From a virus, in IMG/VR virus record IMGVR_UViG_3300005529_000024, positions 1 through 64,000 of that record: a DNA stretch of 64,000 nucleotides, one strand, 5' to 3'. Below are positions 54,096 to 62,660 of the stretch, one piece after another (position 1 is the first letter of the stretch; every line of letters starts with the position of its first letter). Below the pieces are notes generated by a model, which worked only from the letters and a program-made list of their open reading frames with translations, was not told the origin of the DNA and ran no database searches. The translations under genes were made by a program, and so were the position numbers.

Positions 54096-54117
54096 GTAGG
54101 AATCTAGTCCTACTTTT
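54096..54117 (+). terminator. Short hairpin with U-run
   Basis: GTAGGA (54096-54101) pairs with TCCTAC (54108-54113), then TTTTCTC. A weak terminator or attenuator between scaffold and capsid genes, which could set their different expression. Confidence 0.5.
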
Positions 54118-54140
54118 CTCAAACTGGAGGTTATAAATAA

Positions 54141-55517
54141 ATGTCAGGTAAATTTCTAAATGAAGAATTAGAGAACCATGCTACTCGGCTTCTCGAAGAA
54201 AAGTGGGGAGAGTATCTTGATGGTATCGATAGTGATGTAAAGAAAGCATTCACCGCTATTCTTTTGGAGAACACTGATAAAGCTCTAAAGAGAATGGATG
54301 AAAGCACTCGTACAGTTAACGTTGGTACTTTCACAAAATATATTTTCCCTGTTGTTCGTGCAGTTGTACCCAATCTTATCGCACAGGATATCGTTAGTGT
54401 TCAGCCTATGACTGGACCTACTTCTCAGATCTTCTATTTCGATATTCTCTACGGGACTTCAAAGGGTCAAGTCTCTGCTGGACAGAAACTATTTGATGCT
54501 CAGTCCGGTCCATCCATGATCGGTAATACATACTCTTCAGAGCGTGTTGATACCGAAACGGATGTTCCCTCTCCAGCATTTGATGGTGTCGCCACTGGTC
54601 CATTCACCTTCACGCTTTCGTTCCGTCCTGTTGTTCCTCGCACTATCGTTATCACTGTCGGTAGCGTTGTTGGTCAGGATGATGGTAATGGTCATATCGT
54701 CGGGACTGGTATCTCAGCAGGTACTATTAACTACAGCACTGGACTTGTTTCTCTCACATTCACTTCTGCTCCATCTGCTCCTACAACTGTTCTTGCTTCT
54801 TATACTTATGCAGTTGAATCGGTTGATGTTCCAGAACTCGATATTCTCTTAAGTTCTCTACCAGTTACTGCTCAGAAGCGTAGACTTCGTGCTCGTTGGT
54901 CACTCGAAGCTGCACAGGACCTTATGGCCTTGTTCGGAATCGATGCTGACGTAGAAGTAACCGCTGCAATGGCAGAAGCAATCAAAGCTGAAATTGATCG
55001 GGAAGTTATTGCTGATCTTTTTGCAATTGCTCCTTCTGGTGCCGGAACAATTCCTACTTTCCACACTACTCCTGGATCTGGAATTTCTTATACTGAGTGG
55101 AAACTTCAGTTCATCGATAGTCTCGTTTACGGAAGCAACGCAATCTTCAAGGCAACCAAACGTGCTGTCGGTAACTTCGTCATCGCCGGTGTTGATGTTT
55201 CTAGCATCATCGAAACACTCCCTGGTTTCGTACCAGTTCCTGGTGCTCTTAATCAGGTCGGTGTTGTTAAAATCGGAACTTTGAATGCTCGTTGGGATAT
55301 CTTCAAAGATCCATATATCACCAGCACGAACTATCTCGTTGGTCACAAGGGTTCAACCTTCCTTGATACTGGATATGTTTATGCTCCGTATATTCCACTT
55401 TACACTACGCCTACTGTAGTCTTGGATGATTTCCTTGGCCGCAAGGGTGTAGGAACGCAATATGCCAAGAAAATCGTGAACTCTCGATTCTATGCTTCTG
55501 GAAATATTGCTCCTTAA
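54141..55517 (+). CDS. Major capsid protein, T4 gp23-like, 458 aa
   Basis: GGAGG precedes the ATG at 54141. VVPNLIAQDIVSVQPMTGPT followed by QIFYFDILYGTSKG is the gp23 signature, and KRRLRARWSLEAAQDLMALF with IDADVEVTAAMAEAIKAEID the conserved core of the HK97-fold shell protein. The first 60 residues (helical, with hydrophobic-x-Glu sites such as ILLE) probably form a propeptide removed by the upstream protease. A beta insertion (about 140-225) may decorate the outer surface. Confidence 0.92.
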   Translation: MSGKFLNEELENHATRLLEEKWGEYLDGIDSDVKKAFTAILLENTDKALKRMDESTRTVNVGTFTKYIFPVVRAVVPNLIAQDIVSVQPMTGPTSQIFYFDILYGTSKGQVSAGQKLFDAQSGPSMIGNTYSSERVDTETDVPSPAFDGVATGPFTFTLSFRPVVPRTIVITVGSVVGQDDGNGHIVGTGISAGTINYSTGLVSLTFTSAPSAPTTVLASYTYAVESVDVPELDILLSSLPVTAQKRRLRARWSLEAAQDLMALFGIDADVEVTAAMAEAIKAEIDREVIADLFAIAPSGAGTIPTFHTTPGSGISYTEWKLQFIDSLVYGSNAIFKATKRAVGNFVIAGVDVSSIIETLPGFVPVPGALNQVGVVKIGTLNARWDIFKDPYITSTNYLVGHKGSTFLDTGYVYAPYIPLYTTPTVVLDDFLGRKGVGTQYAKKIVNSRFYASGNIAP

Positions 55518-55533
55518 TTGCAGTTAGAATGTT

Positions 55534-55559
55534 TGAGGGGGAGATTTTTCTCCCCCTCA
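55534..55559 (+). terminator. Terminator after the capsid gene
   Basis: TGAGGGGGAG (55534-55543) pairs with CTCCCCCTCA (55550-55559), 10 bp over ATTTTT, followed by TTATTCTTT. It separates the highly expressed capsid gene from the genes downstream. Confidence 0.8.
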
Positions 55560-55600
55560 TTATTCTTTAAATGGATGTAATTTTTTAAAGGTAATCGTAA

Positions 55601-56206
55601 GTGATTAAAAAACTTTTGCTTATATTATTGATAGTATTTTCATTACACTCAAATGCCGATGCTATGAACAATATTGGCAAGGCTTATAAAGCAGTAGTAA
55701 ATGTGCGTGGTGCAGGAGTAACAGGTTCTGCTGTTGGTATATCACATAAAGGTAAGCAGACATGTTACCTTTCTGCTGCTCATGTATTTTTTCAAAAAGG
55801 AACTATGTCTGTAGGTAAACAGATCATAGATTCTATCGTTCTTAGTACTAAAGATGATATCGCTTTCTTCTGTATAGATGGCATATACGATATAGTAAAA
55901 ATATCAGATAACCCTCCTGAAGTTGGTGATACAGTATTCGCTGTTGGATTTGGTAATAGTCCTTCTGCTCCATATATCAGCCAAGGTGTTTATTCTCATA
56001 TTGATACTCGGAATTATGTAACTCCAGCTTATGCTACTACTGCATCTATATTCTTTGGAAATTCAGGTGGTGCTCTTCTTAATGAGAAGGGTGAACTTAT
56101 CGGTATAACTGTAGCTGTAGATATGCGCGAAGGAAATCCAATATATTTTCATTCTCTCCATCTGTTGCTTTCTACGATAAAAATTTTCTTGAAGGGTTTG
56201 ATGTAA
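55601..56206 (+). CDS. Secreted trypsin-like serine protease, 201 aa
   Basis: GTG start. Signal peptide MIKKLLLILLIVFSLHSNADA (about 21 residues). The chymotrypsin-fold triad is visible: LSAAHVF (His61), STKDDIAFF (Asp85/86) and FFGNSGGALL (Ser155), with GVGFGNSP-like and GITVAV segments around, as in HtrA/S1-type proteases without PDZ. It should act outside the cytoplasm. Its place between capsid and neck genes is odd; it could trim virion or host surface proteins. Confidence 0.85.
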   Translation: MIKKLLLILLIVFSLHSNADAMNNIGKAYKAVVNVRGAGVTGSAVGISHKGKQTCYLSAAHVFFQKGTMSVGKQIIDSIVLSTKDDIAFFCIDGIYDIVKISDNPPEVGDTVFAVGFGNSPSAPYISQGVYSHIDTRNYVTPAYATTASIFFGNSGGALLNEKGELIGITVAVDMREGNPIYFHSLHLLLSTIKIFLKGLM

Positions 56207-56207
56207 A

Positions 56208-56936
56208 ATGGCTTTGACTGATCAAGAGGTACGAAACTTTGTATTCCAGAGTCTTGGTGATGGTCTTATCAACGTAGAGTTAGATGAGCCTAAATTCCAA
56301 GTGTGTCTTCAATTAGCCTTAGACACATGGAATACTTATAAACCTCGTATTCTCTATAAGTCAATCAACGTGAGCGATGGAGCAAGCGGATATGCTTTGG
56401 ATCAGCAAGGAATTCCAAAAGGATCAATTCGTGGAGTTCTATATGCTAATCCTGATTGGACTGCTCCACAATTAAAACAGATTGAATTTAACTACCCCTT
56501 TTATCAGAGACTTATTACTATCACGAACGTATCAGAATGGTCTGTCTTAGAGTCCTGGTTAGAGTCTGCTAATCGTGCATTGAGTTCTACTTTTGACTGG
56601 CGTTATTGGAGAGAGACTAATACTCTTTATGTCGCCAATCTTCCATCGACTATCACGAGAGTTTCGTTGACAATGACACGTGATAACGCATTGACTGATA
56701 TCGAGAGTTTTGATTCTGGGAAATTTAAAAAGCTTGTTCTCGGTGAGATGATGCGAATTCTGTCTAGGGTTCGGCGTAAGTTTCCTATTCCAGGACCAAG
56801 CGGTACGATTACTCTTGATGGCGCTGAGTTGAGAGAAGAAGGTGACGCATACGTTAAGGAAGTAACAGATACCCTCATGAATTCTGGCTATGGTTGGGCC
56901 ATTCCAGCAGAATGGGATGGATCATCTGCTTTCTAA
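56208..56936 (+). CDS. Head-tail connector or neck protein, 242 aa
   Basis: The first 60 residues (DQEVRNFVFQSLGDGLINVE, DEPKFQVCLQLALDTWNTYKP) have the helix plan of connector proteins, with an A-L-x-x-W/Y-N-x-Y/K-P motif. The long central part has Trp-rich strands and the end is Gly-rich. Position directly after the capsid block and before tail completion genes fits a T4 gp13-like neck protein. Confidence 0.65.
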   Translation: MALTDQEVRNFVFQSLGDGLINVELDEPKFQVCLQLALDTWNTYKPRILYKSINVSDGASGYALDQQGIPKGSIRGVLYANPDWTAPQLKQIEFNYPFYQRLITITNVSEWSVLESWLESANRALSSTFDWRYWRETNTLYVANLPSTITRVSLTMTRDNALTDIESFDSGKFKKLVLGEMMRILSRVRRKFPIPGPSGTITLDGAELREEGDAYVKEVTDTLMNSGYGWAIPAEWDGSSAF

Positions 56937-56949
56937 GAAAGGTTTAATC

Positions 56950-57273
56950 GTGAGTAAGGAAATATTAACCGAGATCGAAGCTTTAGCATTAGAGCTTAGA
57001 AAATCGAAACAAAACTTAAACGAACATGCAGATGTTCAGCATGCTTACTTTTGGTTTCAGAGGAATGGTTATTCTCCGTATCCATCTATTCTCGATATCG
57101 TGTCTTTGGATTCAAATAAGTTCGCTATTGATAAAGACCATGATGATATGGCGAAGATCAATGAGAGAATTAAATCTGCTAGCGAATATATCGATAAGAT
57201 TTACAGTTTTGTGACAGCAAAATCTGGTTTAGATCAGGACCTTGATGCTATACGAGACAAAAATAACAAGTAA
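56950..57273 (+). CDS. Helical neck-region protein, 107 aa
   Basis: GTG 56950 follows AGAAAGG; an in-frame ATG at 56890 inside the previous gene is rejected. The protein is helical (ILTEIEALALELRKSKQNLN) with YFWFQRNGYSPYPSI in the centre. The role is unknown. It overlaps the next gene by 29 bases. Confidence 0.6.
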   Translation: MSKEILTEIEALALELRKSKQNLNEHADVQHAYFWFQRNGYSPYPSILDIVSLDSNKFAIDKDHDDMAKINERIKSASEYIDKIYSFVTAKSGLDQDLDAIRDKNNK

Positions 57274-57715
57274 TTCTGCTGATAGTGTAAGTGCTGCCTC
57301 TATTGATACTTTATTCCAGAATCTATCTAATGAGCTTGGAAAAAAGATTATCAATATCATAAGAGATGAGGTATTAGATCGATTTGATAAATCTATTTCT
57401 AACATTCCCATTGCGGATACTCAATCTGAATTTTTTCAGAAGCTATTAAGTTCTAGATATAAGTATAGATCCCGTATCTTAGTTGGGGAAGATGATCAGG
57501 GTTATTATGTTGGTGTGGAAGATGGTTTAGATGAAGAAACAGGTATGACGTATTCGAACATTCAACGAGCTTTCGAGTATGGCACTTCACAGTCTCCTCC
57601 TTGCCCACATATGTTGCTTCTCCCACAAGATATAGCAAGAATAACAGAAAAAGTCCAAGAAGATGTCATGGAGGACTTTTCAGAAGAATTAGGAAAACTG
57701 CTTATAAAGAAGTAA
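57245..57715 (+). CDS. HK97 gp10-like tail completion protein, 156 aa
   Basis: A helical start (FQNLSNELGKKIINIIRDEV), then a strand region and IQRAFEYGTSQSPPCPHMLL with LPQDI, matching the E-x-G-T...P-x-P-x-L motif of HK97 gp10-type proteins that cap or join the tail. ATG 57245 overlaps the previous gene. Confidence 0.65.
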   Translation: MLYETKITSNSADSVSAASIDTLFQNLSNELGKKIINIIRDEVLDRFDKSISNIPIADTQSEFFQKLLSSRYKYRSRILVGEDDQGYYVGVEDGLDEETGMTYSNIQRAFEYGTSQSPPCPHMLLLPQDIARITEKVQEDVMEDFSEELGKLLIKK

Positions 57716-57724
57716 TGAGGGGTT

Positions 57725-58513
57725 ATGTTACGGGATGCTAATATTGCCATAATGAATTTTCTTAGGGGACTAACCTATGGTGATAAACAGTTACCTCTAA
57801 ACGTTGTATATGCTAGTCCTGAGCGAGCTTTTAGTTCAATGGCTCAAGTGCTCAAGAAGGATGTTAAGCTTGTTCCTCTACCAATTTTATCTTTCTACCG
57901 TGATCGTGATCCGATTATAAATCGTGATATTTTTACTTGGAACCGTGGCGAGAAAGATGAAGTATTAGTGAATGGTGGTAAAGCTGTTAGCATTTTACCC
58001 CGTCCGTTAGCTTACATTCTTAATTATAGAATCGATATTTGGTCTTGGTACACAGATGAGATTGAAGACCTTATCACTTTGATCATAGGTCAGTTTAATC
58101 TAGACTTATACTTGCAGCAGCATTCAGAAGTCGGAACTATCTATTTGCGTTTAGAGTTGGGTGATATCACAGATAACTCTCAGATAGAATCCGGACAAGA
58201 TCCGAGAATGCTTAGAAAAACGATTTCCGTTTCGGCTAATACATTCTTAGTCAGACCTCCATCCACTGTTCCTACTGTTCTCGATTTCAGGATTGAGATT
58301 GATGATCTGCACTCAGGGGATGTGTACGAGACTATCGGTGATTTTCTTGGTGCGGTTAGTATACCCACGTATGAATTTACAACAGTTTTAAAGAATAGCT
58401 CAGTTGCTGATTATGAAAACATATTATTTGTTTCCTCGCTTAAACAAACTGCTAGCGAGTCAACAAGGCATGTACTTCAACAGTCAACGTTTAATAGCGA
58501 GTTTCACCAGTAA
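57725..58513 (+). CDS. Tail terminator-like protein, 262 aa
   Basis: Position immediately before the sheath gene and length fit the tail terminator or sheath-stabilising protein (T4 gp3/gp15 position). Features: LPILSFYRDRDPIINRDIFT, a DIWSWYTDEIEDLITLIIGQ helix, and a beta C-terminal part (TVPTVLDFRIEIDDLHSGDV). Identified by context more than by motif. Confidence 0.6.
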   Translation: MLRDANIAIMNFLRGLTYGDKQLPLNVVYASPERAFSSMAQVLKKDVKLVPLPILSFYRDRDPIINRDIFTWNRGEKDEVLVNGGKAVSILPRPLAYILNYRIDIWSWYTDEIEDLITLIIGQFNLDLYLQQHSEVGTIYLRLELGDITDNSQIESGQDPRMLRKTISVSANTFLVRPPSTVPTVLDFRIEIDDLHSGDVYETIGDFLGAVSIPTYEFTTVLKNSSVADYENILFVSSLKQTASESTRHVLQQSTFNSEFHQ

Positions 58514-58549
58514 TTAATTCAAAGTTAATTTAAAGTAAGGAGAAATTTC

Positions 58550-60100
58550 ATGTCAGTTTTCTTAAGTCCAGGAGTTTATACTCGTGAGGTTGATCTCAGT
58601 CTATTCGCTCCAGCACTGTCAAGTACTATCTTGGGTCTTGTTGGCGTCTTCACAAGTGGACCTATAAATACACCTACATTTATCTCTGATCTTGATGGTT
58701 TTATCAATACCTTCGGAAAGCCAAAAGCCGGTACATTTGGTGCTCTCGCTGCAATCCAATATCTTCGCTATGGTCGTCAGCTTCAGGTTGTTCGTGTTGG
58801 TGCTTCGTCTTCTCTTGCCTTCGCTACAGTAAACATCAATGATGTGAATCCTATCCCTGCTCCTCGTATTACAGTGAATGGATTGTACAAGGGATCATCT
58901 TATAATGGCTGGCAAGCGATTATCTCCAATGCTTCTGGTTCAACATTTACCCTTGCTGTTGTTGATCCCTCTGGCATTCAGAGAGAAATCTATAACGGCC
59001 TAACAATTGTATCATCTGATCCGAATTATTTTGTTACACGGATTAACAACATCAGCAGCTATATCACTGTCGCTGATCTGAACTCATCTGGTACATATTT
59101 GCCTGCCACTGGTACATTTACTCTTATCAATGGTAATGATGGAGTAACTGGACTCGTTGCTTCAGATATAACTGGTACTGCTGGATCTGGTAATGGACTT
59201 GATGCATTCTCAAATCAGGAAACTATCAGCATAAATATGCTAGCTGCTCCTGATTATACTCTTCTTGCTGCTTCTCAATGGCAAGGTGTTATTAACGATA
59301 TGCTCTCACTCTGTAGTGGTAGAGGAGACGCTATCGCTATTATCGATCCTCCTCCTGGAGCAACAGCACAGCAAGTTGTATCTTGGCATAATGGTATCGG
59401 CGTTACAATCGGCACGAATGTTTTCCCATCTGGTGCTTCATTCAATTCCAGTTATGGTGCTTTGTATTGGCCTTGGGTTGAGATCTTCGATCCATTTAAC
59501 AACGTCAACGTATTTGTTCCTCCTTCAGGGTTTGTTGCAGCTACTTATGCAAACAATGACTTTCTTGCTGATCCTTGGTTTGCTCCTGCTGGAACGAATC
59601 GTGGGCATCTTATCGAGGCACTTGCAATTGAGAGATCCCCATCGCAAGGAGATCGTGACTTTATTTACAGTGGTGGCAATGCTGTAAACCCTATTGTGAA
59701 CTTCATTCCTGAAGGTATCACTATCTATGGTCAGCGTACATTGCAGCGTACTCCTACTGCTCTTGATAGGGTGAACGTTCGGCGTATGTTGCTTTACGCA
59801 CGGAAACTTATTGCTATCGTAGCTCGTAGTATCGTATTTGAACCAAATGATCCTAAGATGTGGAGATCGTTCACACGGCTTGCTAACAATATCCTGGATG
59901 GAATTAAAGCAGCACGTGGTATCACAGACTTCAAAGTAATCATGGACGCTACCACGAACACTCCGGACTTAATCTCTCAGAATATTGCTAAGGCTAAGCT
60001 TTTGATTATCCCTACGCAAGCTGCTGAAATTATCGAGGTTGATTTTACGGTCTTGGCTGCTGGTACAAACTTCGAAGAGATCGTTGGATCAAACGGTTAA
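58550..60100 (+). CDS. Contractile tail sheath protein, 516 aa
   Basis: MSVFLSPGVYTREVDLSLFA at the start is the classic sheath N-terminus. GPINTPTFISDLDGFINTFG follows, and the C-terminal domain has RRMLLYARKLIAIVARSIVF, FEPNDPKMWRSFTRLANNIL and AAEIIEVDFTVLAAGTNFEE. This T4 gp18-type protein forms the contractile outer tube and proves a myovirus-type particle. AAGGAG precedes the ATG. Confidence 0.95.
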   Translation: MSVFLSPGVYTREVDLSLFAPALSSTILGLVGVFTSGPINTPTFISDLDGFINTFGKPKAGTFGALAAIQYLRYGRQLQVVRVGASSSLAFATVNINDVNPIPAPRITVNGLYKGSSYNGWQAIISNASGSTFTLAVVDPSGIQREIYNGLTIVSSDPNYFVTRINNISSYITVADLNSSGTYLPATGTFTLINGNDGVTGLVASDITGTAGSGNGLDAFSNQETISINMLAAPDYTLLAASQWQGVINDMLSLCSGRGDAIAIIDPPPGATAQQVVSWHNGIGVTIGTNVFPSGASFNSSYGALYWPWVEIFDPFNNVNVFVPPSGFVAATYANNDFLADPWFAPAGTNRGHLIEALAIERSPSQGDRDFIYSGGNAVNPIVNFIPEGITIYGQRTLQRTPTALDRVNVRRMLLYARKLIAIVARSIVFEPNDPKMWRSFTRLANNILDGIKAARGITDFKVIMDATTNTPDLISQNIAKAKLLIIPTQAAEIIEVDFTVLAAGTNFEEIVGSNG

Positions 60101-60133
60101 TAATATTAAATCATAAAAGTAAGGAGATTTACC

Positions 60134-60655
60134 GTGGCTGAAACATCTATGTTCGCGGATCATATTGCTCATTCACCAAACAAGTTTGAGCCTCAGCGTC
60201 AGCATCAGTTCCTTGTTGAAATCGAACTTGATGAGCCGACAAAGAGACTTATCACTTTATCGTTGATGCGAGCATTTGTTCCTACAATGACTAACGATGA
60301 GATCTCAATTCCATATCTGAACGAAATTGTGTATGTTGCTGGTAAGTACACACCTACTGATCAGAACGTGGAAATTGTTGATTATATCGATGAAGACTCT
60401 CAACAGCTTATCTATAACTGGAAAACTCAGGTCTACGATCCCACTACCGGGTTTATCGGTGCAGCAGCTTCCTATAAGAAACGTGCTAACATTCTGCTCC
60501 TATCTCCTGATGGTCAGAAGGTCCGCACTTGGGAACTTCTGGGTGTCTGGCCTAAGAGTGTGAACTTTGGAGCACTCGAAATGGGTAGTACTGATTCGGT
60601 TAAGATCGAAATGACTCTAAGGTACGATAAAGCCAAATATCTTGGAAGAAGCTAA
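60134..60655 (+). CDS. Tail tube protein, T4 gp19-like, 173 aa
   Basis: NKFEPQRQHQFLVEIELDEP, IYNWKTQVYDPTTGFIGAAA and VRTWELLGVWPKSVNFGALE with a final VKIEMTLRYDKA match gp19-family tube proteins that form the inner tail tube. GTG-region spacing: AAGGAG lies before the ATG-like GTG at 60134. A second paralogue follows at 61017. Confidence 0.9.
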   Translation: MAETSMFADHIAHSPNKFEPQRQHQFLVEIELDEPTKRLITLSLMRAFVPTMTNDEISIPYLNEIVYVAGKYTPTDQNVEIVDYIDEDSQQLIYNWKTQVYDPTTGFIGAAASYKKRANILLLSPDGQKVRTWELLGVWPKSVNFGALEMGSTDSVKIEMTLRYDKAKYLGRS

Positions 60656-60658
60656 AAT

Positions 60659-60714
60659 ATTATCCTAACAGGCGAGGAAATGCGTCTTGCATAATGAACG
60701 TGTTTCCTCGCCTG
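60659..60714 (+). promoter_or_regulatory. Conserved element copy 3 within a 12-bp hairpin
   Basis: TATCCTAAC (60661-60669), 11 bases, TGCGTCTTGCAT (60681-60692). CAGGCGAGGAAA (60669-60680) pairs perfectly with TTTCCTCGCCTG (60703-60714), presenting TGCGTCTTGCAT in the 22-base loop. It begins four bases after the tube gene's stop and ends just before the ribosome site of the next small gene. Confidence 0.7.
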
Positions 60715-60726
60715 GAAAGGTTTACC

Positions 60727-60882
60727 ATGTCCTGTAGTAACGAATTATTCGATGAATACGGGCTAGGGGATGAGGATCATCATCGTATTAAACGCGATAA
60801 GCGTATAAAAATTAAGCATAGTAGCCAACATGCAGGAAAATTAAAACGTAAGAAGCAGCATAAGCAGAAACACACCAAATAG
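60727..60882 (+). CDS. Very basic small protein, 51 aa
   Basis: GGAAAGG sets ATG 60727; an in-frame ATG at 60694 lies inside the hairpin loop. An acidic first third (CSNELFDEYGLGDEDHH) precedes a Lys/Arg/His-rich tail (KLKRKKQHKQKHTK). It may bind nucleic acid. Confidence 0.55.
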   Translation: MSCSNELFDEYGLGDEDHHRIKRDKRIKIKHSSQHAGKLKRKKQHKQKHTK

Positions 60883-61016
60883 CTTTATCAATTTAGGCAC
60901 TCAGATTATAGACCTATCGCCTATTATTACTTGTTTTGTTTTTTGTTCCGGTATTATTTATTTTAGTAAGGAGTCTTTATATATCGTCTTATAAGGATTA
61001 AAGTTTTGAGGTATTA

Positions 61017-61682
61017 ATGTCACGACTGACTATGTTCGGTGAGCACATTGCTAATAGTGCTCTAGGCGGCGTTGTAGGTTCTCTGTTGTTTGAGCCTCAG
61101 CGTAATTATAATTTCTCTGTCGAAATTGATCTGGGTACACCACCAACAGTTTTCGGTGTCCCTTTGTCTGTCAACGCAAATCTTGGTGGACAGGATTTTG
61201 GTAAAATTGGTGTTCCTTCTTTAGATCAGGAAGTAGTTGATTTGGCTCTTGATTCTGCTTTTCTGCCAAAAGTTTCTTTCGACGTTAAAGAGGTTCGAGA
61301 TGTAAACCAACCTACGTATATGGCTGGTTTCGCTAACACTGAACCTGGTCGTCTTGTTGTTCGTGACTTTATTCTGTTGCCTGTTATGAACACAGTTCAT
61401 AAGTGGATGAAGTCTGTTTATGATTTTGAAACAGACACTCCTGGATTGCCAGATGAGTATAAGAAGTCTGCACATATTCTTTTATTGGGACCTTTCGGTA
61501 CTCCTGAACGTATCTGGAATCTAACAGGCGTGTGGCCTTCTAAGATTGATTTCGGAAATCTTGATATGGCCGATAACAATATGGTCAAGATATCGCTTGA
61601 ACTTCAGTATGATTCTGCTGTGTATGTAGGCTCAATTGAGCTTGCTGCTATACAGGCTGGATTGTCCAAAGTTTTGGGGTAG
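61017..61682 (+). CDS. Second tail tube-like protein, 221 aa
   Basis: Paralogue of the tube protein at 60134: LLFEPQRNYNFSVEIDLGTP, VHKWMKSVYDFETDTPG, HILLLGPFGTPERIWNLTGV, WPSKIDFGNLDMADNNMVKI. It has an insertion near residues 50-95 and a longer C-terminus. In T4-like tails related proteins cap the tube at the baseplate (gp54-like) or end; that role is inferred. GAGG precedes the ATG. Confidence 0.8.
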   Translation: MSRLTMFGEHIANSALGGVVGSLLFEPQRNYNFSVEIDLGTPPTVFGVPLSVNANLGGQDFGKIGVPSLDQEVVDLALDSAFLPKVSFDVKEVRDVNQPTYMAGFANTEPGRLVVRDFILLPVMNTVHKWMKSVYDFETDTPGLPDEYKKSAHILLLGPFGTPERIWNLTGVWPSKIDFGNLDMADNNMVKISLELQYDSAVYVGSIELAAIQAGLSKVLG

Positions 61683-61702
61683 ACTAGATAAGGAGAAAGA
61701 AA

Positions 61703-62443
61703 ATGGCAGACCCGTTATATTCAACTGAAACGATTGTACTTCCTTCGAGAGGTGTCCTTTATGGTGACGCTATTCCAGAAGGTAAGGTTACAATTCGTAA
61801 TCTTACAACCCAAGAGGAAAAGCTTTTATCCTCATCAAAAGCATCTGCTGGTAATGCTTTTGATAAGATTATTTCTCTCTGTGTTGTATCGCCTAAAGTT
61901 GATACTGATATTCTTCTAAGCACAGATAAGTTTTTTATCTTCATGGCGCTTCGCTGGATTACTTATGGACCAACGTATAAGTTTGATATCCAGTGTTCAG
62001 ATTGTAGATTCTCGTTTAATCATCAAGTCAATCTTACAGAGTTTACGATTAAGAACCTTGATGATACTGTTAAAGAACCTTTTGCTGTTAAGCTTCCAAA
62101 AGCTAATGTGACCGTGGGATTGCGTTTACTTCGTGGTGGTGATGAGCGAGCGATCAAAGATTATGAGACTCAAAAGCTGAGACATAATCCAGATGGTGGT
62201 GATGGGTATATTTATAGAATCGCTCGTAGTATTGTCTCCGTTGATAACACAGCAATCAGCATTCAGAATGCGCTTGCTTTTGTTGAAAGGCTTCATGGAT
62301 TAGATTCATCGGTTATTCAGAATGAGCTTGAGAAATATGATTCTGGTATCGTTCCAGCAATCGAAGCTGACTGTCCGAGATGTAGTAATCATATGTCTAT
62401 GTTGATGCCACTGACGCCCGAATTTTTTCGCGCAAGAAATTGA
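61703..62443 (+). CDS. T4 gp26/gp51-type tail assembly chaperone, 246 aa
   Basis: VLPSRGVLYGDAIPEGKVTI then RNLTTQEEKLLSSS is the start motif of this T4 baseplate-hub/assembly family. CSDC (about 93) and CPRC (about 228) can bind zinc. It ends at TGA 62441-62443 just after the slippery GAATTTTTTCG, where a +1 shift would join it to the frame continuing to 62660. It lies upstream of the tape measure gene, as tail chaperones do. Confidence 0.75.
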   Translation: MADPLYSTETIVLPSRGVLYGDAIPEGKVTIRNLTTQEEKLLSSSKASAGNAFDKIISLCVVSPKVDTDILLSTDKFFIFMALRWITYGPTYKFDIQCSDCRFSFNHQVNLTEFTIKNLDDTVKEPFAVKLPKANVTVGLRLLRGGDERAIKDYETQKLRHNPDGGDGYIYRIARSIVSVDNTAISIQNALAFVERLHGLDSSVIQNELEKYDSGIVPAIEADCPRCSNHMSMLMPLTPEFFRARN

Positions 62444-62660
62444 GAACATAGATGATATCAACTCTGAGATATTCATGCTTGTTTATCATACAAGTATGAC
62501 TTACTCAGATGTACTCTCTATGACAGTAAACGAACGTCATGCGTTCATCAAGCAACTTAGAGAACAAAAAGAAGCAGAATCCAATGCAACAAAACCACAA
62601 AAAGGAGAATCAGGTAATGGAAGAAAAGGTAGAGGCGCTTCAGCAACAAGAACTTTCTAA
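62424..62660 (+). CDS. Frameshift extension of the tail chaperone, 78 codons
   Basis: An open frame +1 relative to the chaperone continues from the T-run at 62423-62428: FFAQEIENIDDINSEIFML, then VYHTSMTYSDVLSMTVNERH and AFIKQLREQKEAES. The segment with YHTSMTYSDVLSM...ERxxFIK is typical of gp51-like or chaperone C-terminal parts. ATG 62475 lacks a ribosome site, favouring production by frameshift (318-residue fusion). Confidence 0.65.
   Translation, partial: FFAQEIENIDDINSEIFMLVYHTSMTYSDVLSMTVNERHAFIKQLREQKEAESNATKPQKGESGNGRKGRGASATRTF

Noticed and set aside
54131-54138. TATAAATA before the capsid gene, and again near 37442, as T4-type late promoters
   Set aside because: The same string occurs inside a coding region near 7400 and is expected often in AT-rich DNA; at 54131 it lies within the ribosome-site spacer.
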